From contig CM038215.1 of the NCBI GenBank assembly GCA_021442155.1, forward strand, positions 209,182,982 to 209,246,981: a stretch of 64,000 nt of DNA, read 5' to 3'. This document shows, one piece after another, positions 36,680 through 48,362 of this stretch. The notes under the pieces were generated by a model. It made no database searches, was not told the DNA's origin, and saw only the letters and a program-made list of their open reading frames with translations. The first letter of the stretch is position 1, and each line of letters starts with the position of its first letter. This DNA comes from Cymbidium sinense. Lineage: Eukaryota > Streptophyta > Magnoliopsida > Asparagales > Orchidaceae. A program made the position numbers and the translations under genes.

Positions 36680-38300
36680 ATATTTTCTACTTAAAGCATC
36701 AAGAACTACATTTGCTTTCCCTGATGATATCAATATCCAAATCATAATTTAATGAGTTCCAACCATCTCCTTTCCTTAAATTTAGCTCCTTCTCGAATAA
36801 AGATATATTTCAAGTTTCATGATCAAATAAAACTTCACACCTTACTCCATATAAATAATGCCTCCAAATTTTAATGAAATACCATCAATAATAGGATCAT
36901 GGGTGGATAATTTTTCATGATTTTTCAATCCTTCAAGATAAACAATCACTCTTCCATTCTCGATAAGACACATCCCAAGCCTCTTAATGACGCATCACTA
37001 TAAATTTGAAATCCTTGTCTGATGGAATAATACCTGGTGCCATTAAACAATTCTTCAATTTTGAAAATCTCTTCACACCGATCCGACCATTCAAACTTGA
37101 CGCTCGAAGTTTCATATAAATGACAATAGGAAAACCCTTCAACGAATCTTAATATCCTGCCAACCCTAAGAAACTTAACTTCGGACAATGGTGGCCATTC
37201 AAATTATCGCTCGACTTTACTGATCCAATCAAACCCCTTCACTACTAATCATGCCCAAGAATATGATTATTTAACCAAAATTCACATTTTAAAAATTTTG
37301 CATACAATTCATTTCCTTCGAGTTTGAAAATAATGTGAAGATTTTCATGAGTACTTCATCTCGAATAAATTAGAATCATCTATGAATACAATCACAAATG
37401 AATCTAAAAGTTTAAAGATTCTATTCATGATCCATAAATATAATTGAGATTTGCTGATCACCACAAACTCATAGTGCCCATACTCAGATCAACGCATTTT
37501 AGATATCTTCTTCTTTGATTCTCAACCGATGATAACCTCGATCTTAAATCAATTAACAGTTTCTCTGATCAAAAAGATCATCATTCTAAGGATATTTATT
37601 CTTCAATGTGAGTTTGTTAAGCTTCTATAATCGATGCATATCCTTAAGCTCCCATCTTTCTTCTTCACAAATAATACAGAGCTCCTCAAGACGTGCTAGT
37701 CGATAAATCCCTTCTAACAATTCTTGTATGATTCTTCAACTCTGTAATTCTTTGATCGCCATTCTATATTTGATGTTTTACACTCAATTAAATCAATAGA
37801 AATCTTCTCCGACTGGTAAACTAAATCATCCGAAAAGACTTCTGATACCTTTACTAATATCCTCTAATTTTTTACCTCTTTAGTAACATCATGAGAGCAA
37901 GAAAATCTTCATAGCCTTTCATAAGATCTTTGAACTTTAAACAAAGACACCATCATAACTAATACTCCTTTATGCCCCACAAATTTGAATTCTTCTTCCA
38001 AGAATATTGAATTATCTTTTAAACAATCTATAAGAAGATAATTTAGATACCAATCCATTCCTAAAATCACATCAAATTCATATACGTAATGCTATTAAAT
38101 CTGATCCAAGCTTATTTCATGATATTCGTGTTCACACCGCAAACATTCAAGATTCATTTCACCCATTTATCAAGCATCGAAAGTACGTACATTTTCATAA
38201 CTTGTAATCCCAAAATTTTCACACATTCCTCGATATAAATGAATGCGATTCTCCAAGATCAAATAAAACTCTAACCGATTTACTTTCAATAAAGATGATA
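36680..38300 (-). pseudogene. Gypsy protease, RT and RNase H remnant of the outer element
   Basis: From the right: protease site VLFDLGESHSF (about 38285-38245) with the catalytic Asp-Thr-Gly changed to Asp-Leu-Gly. Next are FDVILGMDW (about 38080-38105) and RT with KDGSLR-like sequence (about 37650) and an intact FVIVFIDD (about 37375-37400). A FLRVGRILRFVEGFS block (about 37150) and the RNase H start YSDASLRGLGCVL (about 36960-37000) follow. The family and order are clear, but stops and frameshifts prevent expression. Confidence 0.85.
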
Positions 38301-39482
38301 CCTATAAATAATGTATTATAAAACAAATATATCTAAAGACAATATAAAATTGTAATAATGTTAATTTAAATAAAGACATACTTGTAATAACATCGAGTCT
38401 TTCGCTTTCGCGAGTGCATACACTGAGGTGTATCCTGATTCGAGATTTTAACCGATAATCGATTCAATCATTTTGTTTACCAACAATCTGAGGTCAATAC
38501 TTGTCCTAAGATCCATCAAGATTTTTACTCAAGAGAGGCAAGATTTTACCATACGTCAATTGCGCTCTTTCCACATTTTAAAGTGCAAGTAATACCGCTA
38601 CCTATCGTATATGACTTGTGCTTCTTCTAATTTGATTTTTCGCTTGAACATTCTCGCCTATTTTGGCCTATCATCATTCCTCCTCTTCAATATCTATCCT
38701 CCTCCGAGTATTTGCACATCCAATTCTATACTTCTACGCTTCTACACACAACATACTATCAATACCCAGGAATCAAGGGTTGTCATCCATCACCTAGATA
38801 AACCACGATTTTTCTTCTGATTTGTATCAATTGAGTGCATACCTTGAAAGTATTGAACTCAACTTCATATGCATTATAATCCATCTCCTCAGACATCGAT
38901 GAATTTATTCAGATTTGTCTCCAGAGAGAGACAAACCAATCTCTAAAGTCTTCATAAAGTCCTCCCATGAAAAAAGATTGCAAGATTCCTTCAAACTTTT
39001 CTACAATTGTCCTCGCCACCATCTTCAACTTCGCCTCAAAAAAAAAAGAAAGCTAAAAGCAACTCTTCTTTCCTGAGGACATACGCTTTAAAATTTTCTA
39101 TCCGCATCAACTCTGATTCTATAGTCATCCTGTTTCGAGAAAGAGATGACCTCATATCCTCAAATAATTTCGATTTGTCAGTGAACCCCACCACTTCCAC
39201 TAACTTGTGTATGCGATTTTATCATTCAATCATTGATTCCATCATTGTAAATGCATCTATAGCTATGAAGCATTGCAAATTCTAGCTGCTTTATGCCTCT
39301 CTATTTTCTCTCATAAGATCTTCTCCGAATTGATTCCATGGTTTAAGAAGTACAAATTAATTAAATCACATCAATCAATATAATCACATACAATTTCTTC
39401 ATAAAATTTATCTTCCTAATGACTCTTTGACATGATCATACTTATGCCCCTAAATATAAAATCTACTGATACTACTCACACG
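38301..39482 (-). pseudogene. Gypsy gag remnant of the outer element
   Basis: Occupies the gag position between protease and primer site. Minus-strand peptides near 38860-39000 (SFMGGLYEDF-like, MRQIW-like) correspond to the gag segment at 58620-58800. Heavily frameshifted. The 92-codon plus-strand frame at 39007-39285 is an artefact. Confidence 0.6.
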
Positions 39483-39486
39483 ACTA

Positions 39487-39500
39487 AGAGCTCTAATATC
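39487..39500 (-). other. Primer binding site of the outer gypsy element
   Basis: GCTCTAATATCAG, minus-strand CTGATATTAGAGC, is two changes from TGGTATCAGAGC and sits at the expected place beside the 5' LTR. Confidence 0.6.
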
Positions 39501-39502
39501 AG

Positions 39503-41551
39503 AATGAATCCGAGGATAAAAGAAAACTTACATAACACCTCCAATTTTAAATAAAATATCCAATCATACAAGAGCTACTACAATCCACAAACGATTTAAT
39601 TTAACATTCACATATATATACTAACAAAGTTCATATGACATACAATTTAAACATAATTCAACATAATCGACATAATTACCTATCTCAAGTTTCCTCTACT
39701 ACATAAATATAACTCTCCCTTCTCTCCCATTTAATTGTGGATTAAAAAAAATTAAACTAAGAATCAATAAAATTCAATAATTATGATATTACACTATAAG
39801 AACAATAAAGGTAACTAATGATGCCGCTTTTTTTTTTTTTCACACGTAGATAAAAGAAATTGCTCAAACAATCAAACATACGGAGTGATATAAATATTTC
39901 TAACTTTTACTTTATATTTATCATCCTTAAGTCACTCACAAAACCTTTACCAAAGAAAATATTTACTCAATACTCATCCAAATAATAAGAATAATATTCA
40001 TTTCAATTTCATTATTTTTTTTTCGTTCGACATACATCATCCCCCCAAGATAATAGGTGAACTCCACTTTCAACATACACATTCATAGATACAATTATAC
40101 TATGATATTAATTCATAACTAACAAATCGCTTAACTTTATAAAACGATAAGTAAATACGATCAAGATTCAAGTTATTATCCAACAAAAACAAGAAACTAC
40201 ATCACAATTTATGAAGAAAAAATAATCACAATTGGAATCTGAAAAAAATATAATCATACAAACATGATTTTATCAAAGAAAATTAAAGACATTTTTACCA
40301 TAAAAATGAATATAATTACTAATTTTTAATTTATAATTTCCTCTCAATCTTTCTCTTTAATGCTTCTTTCCTTAATCATTACAAAGAAAAAAATATTTAT
40401 TGATCAAGATTAAAATAATTTATTTTATTCATACGACGCTATATATTTTTTATTATTTGACGCTCATATTCATCAATATTCATCATTTATTTTCTAAATC
40501 AAATTAAACTAACAATTAATAATAATAATAATAATAATCACATTTAGTTAATTTTTTTATTAAATTATGTATACACAATATCTTTTTTTTCTTATTCAAG
40601 ATTTATTCTCTTAATTTACTTTGATTTAAAATTTCTATCTTTTTCTAATGATTTCAATTTAAGAATCATAATATATATTTTTCTTACTTTTCAGATCAAT
40701 TATTTTAATGACTTAAATATTCTTTATTCGATTCATAAGAAAGAATTAATTTTGTATTATTATAAACTATACTAAATATTATATTTATATATATTTATTA
40801 AGTTAATATGTTATAATTTGCATGTAACAAAAGTTTTATAGTTTAATTTATATTATACTTAAGAAAAGGAAAATAAAGCTCTCAATCTATTAATACAATT
40901 AATCATACTTTTTTCTATATCCTTTCAATCATAAGTTTCAATATTGATTTCATTTATGGTTCTCATAAATTTAACATTTTTATTTCTTATTTTTCAATTG
41001 AATTATTCTTATAAATTTTAACATGCTTATGATTTATTTACATATCTTTTAATAAAATTAAAAGACATACTGTAAAATGAAATATAATTATGTAAAAATT
41101 TGTAAAGTAAGGACTTAAGATTTTCAATTCTACAATTAAATCAAAAGTAAAATTTCTATTTATAATAACTAAAAATTTTACCTTATGTTATAAGCTTTCT
41201 CGATTTGCCCTAAGATCCAATAAGCCCGTCGGCTTGTTCAAAGTCACGACACCCGACTCCTTCCCGCTTCGCTCACATGCACCGGCTTCCTCTTCTCTGT
41301 CGACGAAGCTTGGTTTCAATGTCACGCATAGAGTCACTGGCAGGCACGACTCTTCTTCTTCCTCTCCGACGACATCTAAAGCCCCCTAAGAAGAAGCTTT
41401 CACTCTCTAGGGCATGCAAGGTGAGTCTTCCTTCTCTCCCTCTCTCTCACGTGTTTTGGGAGTTCTATTTGCAAACCGATCCCCGCTTGAACTTTTTTCC
41501 AATCAGCTAACCGTGGCGTTGTTTTTTTTTTTTTTTTTTCCGGTTATTACA
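39503..41551 (-). repeat. 5' LTR of the outer gypsy element (family A)
   Basis: Aligns with the LTR at 28620-30319. Its minus-strand start is TGTAATAACCGGAAAAAA at 41551, the same start as the LTR at 42599 (TGTAATAATCGG). It carries a GC-richer block at 41200-41520 and a long T-run at 41522-41539. The edge next to the primer site has lost the GTGACA end. Confidence 0.75.
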
Positions 41552-41689
41552 TGAAGATTGAGAAAGCTCCATATAAAATGATTCCATCTATTATTATAAG
41601 ACATGACAGACATGAACAATCTTATGAATGAACATTAAGGTATGACACTTGGACCTTGAGTTTGAAAATCCACATTGAAAGGTCCCAAT

Positions 41690-44600
41690 AAAAGGGAAAG
41701 CAGATATAGCGACCAAATTCTGTGAAGAAAATTATATTAAGAAGATCATTAGTGTGACACTCGGTCAATTCTCCCAGAGATCCGCCACAAATAAAGTTTA
41801 TTAGTCAGTTTCACCTTCTCAAGAAAAAATTAATCCTAACATTAACCAAGTTACAGAAGGAGTACTTACACCTCATTCCACTCTAGAAATTTATTGGAAG
41901 CTTTGTTTTAAGATATGGATCAAGAAGGAGGTGAAGATGAAGACATGATGGAGGTCAAGGTTGTTTACATGGTTGAACATACAGGTGAACCATCCAATAT
42001 GTAGGTGTATTAATCTCGGCGTCGTGGTGCTGCACCTACAGCTCCTGAAAATCAACAGCAAGAAAGGCAGGAAGGAGAAGAACGATTGAATCCTCTTTAT
42101 GAACGTGAGTAAGAAAAACAAATAGAAAAGAAGAAATAATACTCATTGATGTTGCTGCTCTTATTCGAACACAAAGGCAGATGTAGATGAAGAGATATCT
42201 CATCTAAATGTCAAAATGAATAAGATGATGACACAAATAAATACAATGATTCATTTAATGCAGAAAAACATCACCATCAACCTAGCATCCATTCCATTTC
42301 CCAATCATCCTCAATGAACATATGATGATGTTCTAATTAATACACCAATCAGTTCGAAATTACAAACTTCAAAAACACAAGATGTCTCTGAAGGAAGAAC
42401 TAAAGAAAATCCAGTAGCACATCAACTTGCAACTCAAAATCCAAATGTCTTTGAACATATGATAGCTACTCAACTAGAAACCATTATAAGAAAGAAAATT
42501 AAAGCAAATATCCTTTCAGAATTGACAGAAAAGGTTATAAATAAGGGATATTCATACCCGACTGAGTATAATCTTGTGTTATATCATAAGGGCTATTCTG
42601 TAATAATCGGAAAAAAAAATAAAAAATAAAATAAAATATGCAACCGCCGCGGCGGTTAGCCACGGGAAGGAGAGAAAGGGATTCAAAGGGAGGGCTAGTT
42701 TGGTGACAAACCGAAACCAAATTCAAAACACGCGAGAGGAGAAAGTAGAGAAGACTCTACCTTTGCAATGTCTAAAAAAAAGGACAAGGAGATTTCAATT
42801 TTATCTCTAGGAAGGAGGAGAAGAGCCAAGTATAATAAAGGAGAGTCAGACAGATTGTTATGAGGAAGCTCTGACGGATCAATAGAGGAAGAATCACGAT
42901 CATATGCTATTATGAAGAAGCCGACTTAGGCAAGAAGAGAATTTATGCTGAGGAGATAACTGTTATCATGGAGGAAAAGAAGAAGAACTCGAACGGTCCA
43001 GTGGCAAACCGAGAGATACAATAAATGAGTTATTTAAGTATGTTAATTAAAAAATTTGATTTTAATGTTATTAACTTTGATTTTAATGCTATTTCAAATT
43101 TAATTTAGGGTTTATAAATTGACTTGGTCTATAGATTTAAGCAAGAAATGTAAATTGGGAATAGGGATGAATCAAGTAATTAAGTGTTAAACTCTCACAT
43201 AAAAACAAATTTCAAATGTAATAAAATCTTAAACCTATGATAAAAAGAGGTCAAGATTGATTAAATTAATATTGATTCTATTGAATTTCAAAAGAGAAAT
43301 TAAAATAAGATTCAAAGAAAACGCAAAGCTAAAGTTTAATGTTTACATTTACTAAAAATGCCTTTAATTTCTGAGAAAAGCATTCATAGATTAATTTTCG
43401 CATCGCAGAATGATTTTTGCTTTTCTTAAAGTGATGTATGTTTTACGTGGATAATAAATTAAAAAACACATTATCATTTTATAAAATTCACCAATAATCA
43501 AATTAATGATACCCAGAATTGTATCTATGAATATGTAAAAGAGTTCACCCCTTTAAGAGGGTGACGAATGCATTAAAAAATGATTAAAAGGACCAACGAA
43601 ATCGCAAAAGACAAATTACAATTTAATAGATCTTTTGAAAGTATTTAAGTTAATTCAAGGAGATCAAAGAAAAGAAAAGTTATATGATAAATGTTTATGA
43701 GCACATCATCGATAAATGTATATAAATTATATCAGATAAATGTTTATGATACCTACCTCCCATTTTGATTGTTGAAAGATATTTCTTTCTTCTTTGTTAC
43801 TATAAGGTAATAGATAATTAACCACCTAATTATATTCATTGTTAGTTAAGATTTTTTTGATAATCCTACTAATTAAATAAGATAGAGGAAAATCATGTAC
43901 CATATGACTTGCGAGATAAAATTACGATAAAGTATTTTAAAAGATGTTTTCTCCTAACTAGAATATTTAAGTAAAAATTGTATAATTATTTTCAGAATCC
44001 TTTTACGATTGGAGATTGGAGATTTTATTTACGAAAATGAAGAAATGTTTTATTTTATCCGTCATTCTATTCCTCTATTCAAGCTCTAGGCCGTGACATA
44101 TTCAGTGACTAAATTCACTACCTTAATGGTGATGGTAATCCCAAGAAACATTTGACTGAATTTAAAACAACCTATGGTAAAACTAGGAGTATATTTGCAT
44201 TGCTCTTTCGTAAGTTCATTAGTAGTTTAACAAGAACTACTTTTGAACGGTACACAAAGCTTCCTAACTATTCAATCAAAACATTTGTTGAACTTGAAAT
44301 AATATTTGTGAAGAGATTTGCTAGTACTACAAAAAAGTAACTATCATTAACCTCACAAAAAGAAAAGAAAAAGAGATGAGTCGGTAACAAAGTATGTCAT
44401 ACACTAGCGAAATTTAAGCATGAAGTCTGAACAATAGATGGAAGAACATGCTGTTCAATTATTGATGGAAAATATAGATGATAAGATGGTACCATTTTAT
44501 GTATGTCATTCATTACTACTTTACATGATATACTAGACAAAGTAGCCAAGTTCGAGAAATTGAATTTATCCAAATTAAAAAATTATCAGGATAAATCCAA

Positions 44601-45300
44601 AAGAACTAAACCTTCATATACAAGAAGAGGTGAAACACCTAATAATTCTATTCACATAGGAAGAGGAAAGCAAGTCGCTTATAATATTGATAAAGTAAAA
44701 CAACTAACAAGCCCTTATCCTCAACCGAAGTTGATTTTAGGAGAAAATGATAAATCAAGAATTAATCCAGTTGAAGGGAAGCATTTGAAATAGAATGATA
44801 AAAAATTCTCATCCCTCAAGAAGAGAATTAATAATAAATATTCTTTCAAAAGAGAATGTGTAGCTAAGTTATTCCATCTAATACTCAAAATAAGTATTTA
44901 GTTCTAGAGTCTAGCAGACCTAAAGGGGCTAATCAAACTGACAATTCAAATTATTGCCATATCATAAGGTAATTAGTCATCTAATTGAAGCCTATTAAGT
45001 ATTTAAAGATTGGTTGAAAACTAAATTAAAAAAAGGGAATTCACATTATCCAATAATGTACTAATTCATCCTAAAAAAATTAACAAAGATGACTATGTCT
45101 TCTTCAATGACATCAGCTGAAACGGAAGCAAGAGAATTAGCAACACCTAAAGAAGAAGGGGAAATTGCAATCTCAAGAAAAACTATAAAAATATTAAAGC
45201 AACTCAGCAGTCTCGGACAATATATGGAAATCTCCAATTGAACTAGTGTTTGAGTTGAAAGAAAAGTTAAATTCAAGAACATCTACTTCCAAAGCATTAA
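41690..45300 (+). pseudogene. Gypsy gag of another family, split by a solo LTR
   Basis: Left part (to 42598): a Gln/Glu-rich N-terminus (near 42050), VDVAALIRTQRQM-like and QLETIIRKKIKANILSELTE, KVINKGYSYPTEYN near 42480-42575. Right part (from 44104): SVTKFT, then EFKTTYGKT, YSIKTFVELEIIFVKRFAST and, after frame breaks, MEEHAVQLLMENIDDKMVPF, FITTLHDILDKVAKFEKL (44500-44560) and a YHKVISHLIEA-like zinc region near 44960. Removing the LTR and one TATTC restores HKGYSVTKFT. Pol is not recognisable to the right. Confidence 0.75.
42599..44098 (+). repeat. Solo LTR, family A, with perfect 5-bp target duplication
   Basis: Exactly TGTAATAATCGG...GGCCGTGACA, 1,500 bp, flanked by TATTC at 42594-42598 and again at 44099-44103. 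It is inserted inside a gag frame. It matches the LTRs at 18460-20068 and 56164-58133 (for example AATTAAGTGTTAAACTCTCACAT at about 43176). No internal region adjoins, so it is the product of LTR-LTR recombination. Confidence 0.9.
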
Positions 45301-47039
45301 ATAGGAGATATTCTAATGCGGTCTCTTCACAGTTCAACCAAACCTCATCAAAGATGTACAAAAATTAAATCAATAGAAGAAGTTGAAGAAAAAAAAAGTG
45401 ATACAAAAAATTATTGATAATCTTGAGGACTATCATCAGCTGTTGACCTCATTTTTGAATAAAATTAACAATTAGGTCCCCTAATCATAGATTAAGAGTT
45501 CCCTAATTAGACACTTAGGACATTATATTTAGTGACTAGGTAAACAAACCAAAATAAAATAACAAATCGAATCAAACTTTAAAGTTAAAACTAAAATAAA
45601 AAATATGCTAAAGTGAAAGGCTAAGTCATTATGATAGATCCTTCTAAGATCTATCATAATCCAATCGGATCAGGTGAACCCGATCAAACCCAAAATCTAA
45701 TGAAACTCAACAGAAATCTAAAGCAAACAAATTTGAATTGAAATCTAAATTCAATTAAGCCTGAGTTGAGGTAATTGGGTTAATTAACTCAATTAACCCA
45801 TTTAAGCTCAAAATCACCTAAGTTTAAATAAAATTGAATAAAATTAAAATTGAATAAAATTAAATTGAACCAAAAAATAGAATCAATGCATAAATATAAA
45901 TGAACTCAAAAATAAATTCAAATAAGGTTCAAAGTGACAGAGAGGTTATTTGACCTAAAGTTGACCCGTGCGGGCTCCATCAAGTCAAAAGTAAAACACC
46001 AATATTTGGCCAAATTGAGTTATTCCAAAGACTCAAAATCATCAAATGAACATCTTTAAACACAAATCTAAATAAATATAAATCCAAGAAGGCCTCAAAT
46101 GAGGTAATCAGGTCACTTGACCCAAATAAATCTAAACGAACTCTATCAACTCAAACTCAAATTAAATCATAGATAATCCAAATTAAATACTCCAAAATAT
46201 TTTAAAATCATAAATGAACACAATTCGATACTTATTTAGGTTTAATTTAACCAATTCAGTCATTTGACTTAAGTGAACCCATTAAGCTCAATCTATGTTA
46301 GAACGAATCAAAATCAAAATTAATATCAAATCAAGTGAAATCAAATATGCTAAATCATCTTAAACATTCAATCAAATATGATTGGATCCTAAACACTTCT
46401 TAATTGAGTCAAATCGACCATTTGACTTAATTAAATCCAACTCAACTCATTCAATTAAAAATGGGTCAATTTATGTGAAAATCAAAATATAATTCAAATC
46501 AAATGAAAACAAATAGTAAAAATAAGTGATAATAATAATAATAAATGATATTCAAGTATAATTAAACGCAAATCCAAACTTAAAAGATGATCAAATAAAT
46601 TAAGAAAATCAACTTGACTTAGGTTAAATAGATTGAAGCCTAAAATCACATGAAACTTAAATAAATTATGGATCAATTAAGCTTCAAATCACTCAAAGGA
46701 TAATAATTTCAATCATCACCTAATGTCAATTGATCAAATGAATTTAACATATCTTAATCTAAATTAAAACAAACTCAAATGAATAAAACAAAATATTTAA
46801 ATCCAAACTTAACTCAAGAGAACATGAGTTCAACTCATAGCTCACATAGGGCTTGGTTTGGGCAGCCAATCAACATCATAAAGAGATGAAATGGTTATGA
46901 AAGTCAATAACAAAAAGAGAGAAAAATCCAAAAAAATCAATTATCTTGCACATGACTACCATAAACCCTCATTCCCTTCTTTGACGATTTGTTCGATCCA
47001 TATCGCGATCAGGTTTAAAGACTTTGATTATCAAATAAA
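45301..47039. other. A-rich, gene-poor intron DNA, unclassified
   Basis: Very poor in G, with repeated short words such as TTGAC(C/T), CAAATCAA and AAATTGAATAAAATT. TTGACCTAAAGTTGACCCGTGCGGGCTCC near 45948 resembles motifs inside some gypsy LTRs. With 48363-50160, which has the same composition, it may be one element split by later insertions, but I could not find its ends. Confidence 0.35.
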
Positions 47040-47420
47040 GTTGATTGTCAATTGAGATAAATAAGATCATTTGAATCTTTAAGTAGAGCTCTAATTCTGT
47101 CAACTACGACTTTGAGTAATAACCCCCATTTCAGTGACTGCGACTTAATCATCATGCATTAAACTTTGCCAATATCAATATCTAAATCATAATCTTTAAT
47201 AAAACTCATCTTCTTTGATTGATTCTTTTTAAGAAAGATATATTTAACTCGATGATCGATAAAATTTCGCATTTCACATATAAGTAATGTCTCCAAATTT
47301 TAAGAGCAAAACCAACCTTCGAGATCATGCGGGATAATTTCTTTCGTGAGGTTTTAATTGTCTCGAAGCATAAGCAATTACTTATATGGATCATTGCCAT
47401 TCCAAGGAATTCCAAAGAGA
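47040..47420 (-). pseudogene. Gypsy RNase H fragment (family B)
   Basis: Minus strand: an HEENYPTHDLE-like block (about 47340-47370), FALKIWRHYLYVKCEI (47270-47317) and an MSFIKDYDLDI segment (about 47180-47210), with frame changes. It is near-identical in parts to 30860-31130 (AATATCTAAATCATAATCTTTAATAAA). Its flanks are not pol, so it is an isolated fragment. Confidence 0.8.
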
Positions 47421-47840
47421 GAGATGAGTTCAATAGATCATCGCCCTAAGTCTCTAGCCGCCATCGGCCTTATTTCGGCCATCTCAAAACTTCTTTTAGC
47501 CATAGCTCACGGCCAAGAGAGAAAGAAGAGGAAGGAGAGCATGAATCCTTATTCCATCCTTTCCAACACATGCCTGAATGAGGGAGGAGCTAGACCGACC
47601 CTTTTCCAAGATTCCCTGCCGCCGGCAGGCCGGAATTCGGCCTTAGCCGACGGCTAACCTCACGGCCAAACTTGGAAATAGAGAAGAATCGCTCCTTTCT
47701 CTCAATTGACCTTCCCTACACCTTCCTTTGATGGAAACGAACCCTTCCCCGGGTGTCCACGCGGCGAGCCTAAAAACCAAGGCTGATGGCAAAGGGTGAA
47801 TCGTTAGCCTCTATGGCGATAGGCAGGGAGGCATGACACT
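47421..47840. other. GC-richer segment left of the MITE
   Basis: Moderately GC-rich with GGCC-containing words (CGGCC at about 47468, 47478, 47632). The 99-codon plus frame (47358-47657) straddles the pol fragment and this segment and is not a gene. 48363-48870 has the same character, so the MITE probably split one GC-rich (U3/R-like) block. Confidence 0.35.
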
Positions 47841-48362
47841 AGGGGTGTAAACGAACCGAGCGTTCAACAAGCTACTCGTGACTCGGCTCGATTAGAGCTC
47901 GTTTATGTTCGTTCATTTAATTAATCGACGAGCGAACACTTTTGTAAATCTGATTGTTAAATAAATGCTTGAAACAGTTATTGTTCGGTTGATTATGTTC
48001 GTGGTGCTCATTTAAAAGCTTCCGAACAATCGATAATGGCTCGATAAAGGCTCGATTAAGGCTCAATTAAGCTTACAATCGTATAAGGCTTCAATTAAGG
48101 CTCGATAAATGGCTCGATTAAGGCTCGATTAAGGCTCAATTGCTTGTTCACAAACAATACTGTATAAGGCTCGATTAAAGCTCGATAATGGCTCGATTAA
48201 GGCTCGATTAAGGCTCAGCTCGCGAACACAATTTTTTTTAACGAGCTCAAGCTCGAACACCATCCTAAAAGCTCGAATCGAGCTCGGCTCGAAAGCTCGA
48301 TCTTGGCAACGAAACTTGAACGACTCCACCGCCGGTTTGGTTCGATTCGTTTTGCCCACATG
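47841..48362. mobile_element. GCTCG-rich MITE, about 520 bp
   Basis: Begins AGGGGTGTAAACGAACCGAG and ends with the roughly inverted GGTTCGATTCGTTTTGCCCA. It is flanked by GCATGACACT (47831-47840) and GCATGAAACT (48363-48372), a 10-base near-duplication with one mismatch. Inside, GGCTCGATTAA-type 11-mers repeat from about 48035 to 48215. No coding capacity. A copy in the opposite orientation lies at 59993-60530. The flank length suggests a hAT (8 bp) or Mutator (9 bp) relative; which is not decided. Confidence 0.75.

Larger units (their letters stand above)
28620..41551 (-). mobile_element. Gypsy element (family A), minus strand, with a nested gypsy insert
   Basis: Read right to left: 5' LTR (41551-39503), primer site (~39500), gag, protease, RT/RNase H and integrase (to ~35345). 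Then comes an interrupting second element (35341-30480), then the last part of pol, the polypurine tract and the 3' LTR (30319-28620). The gag-PR-RT-RH-IN order is the Ty3/gypsy one. Frames are broken throughout. The flanking five-base words (CATAT left, TGAAG right) do not match, so the target duplication has decayed or an end is misplaced. Confidence 0.8.

Noticed and set aside
39007..39285. A 92-codon plus-strand frame
   Set aside because: It is antisense to the gag remnant of the minus-strand gypsy element.
47358..47657. A 99-codon plus-strand frame that looks open
   Set aside because: Its first part is antisense to a gypsy RNase H fragment and the rest runs into unrelated GC-rich DNA.
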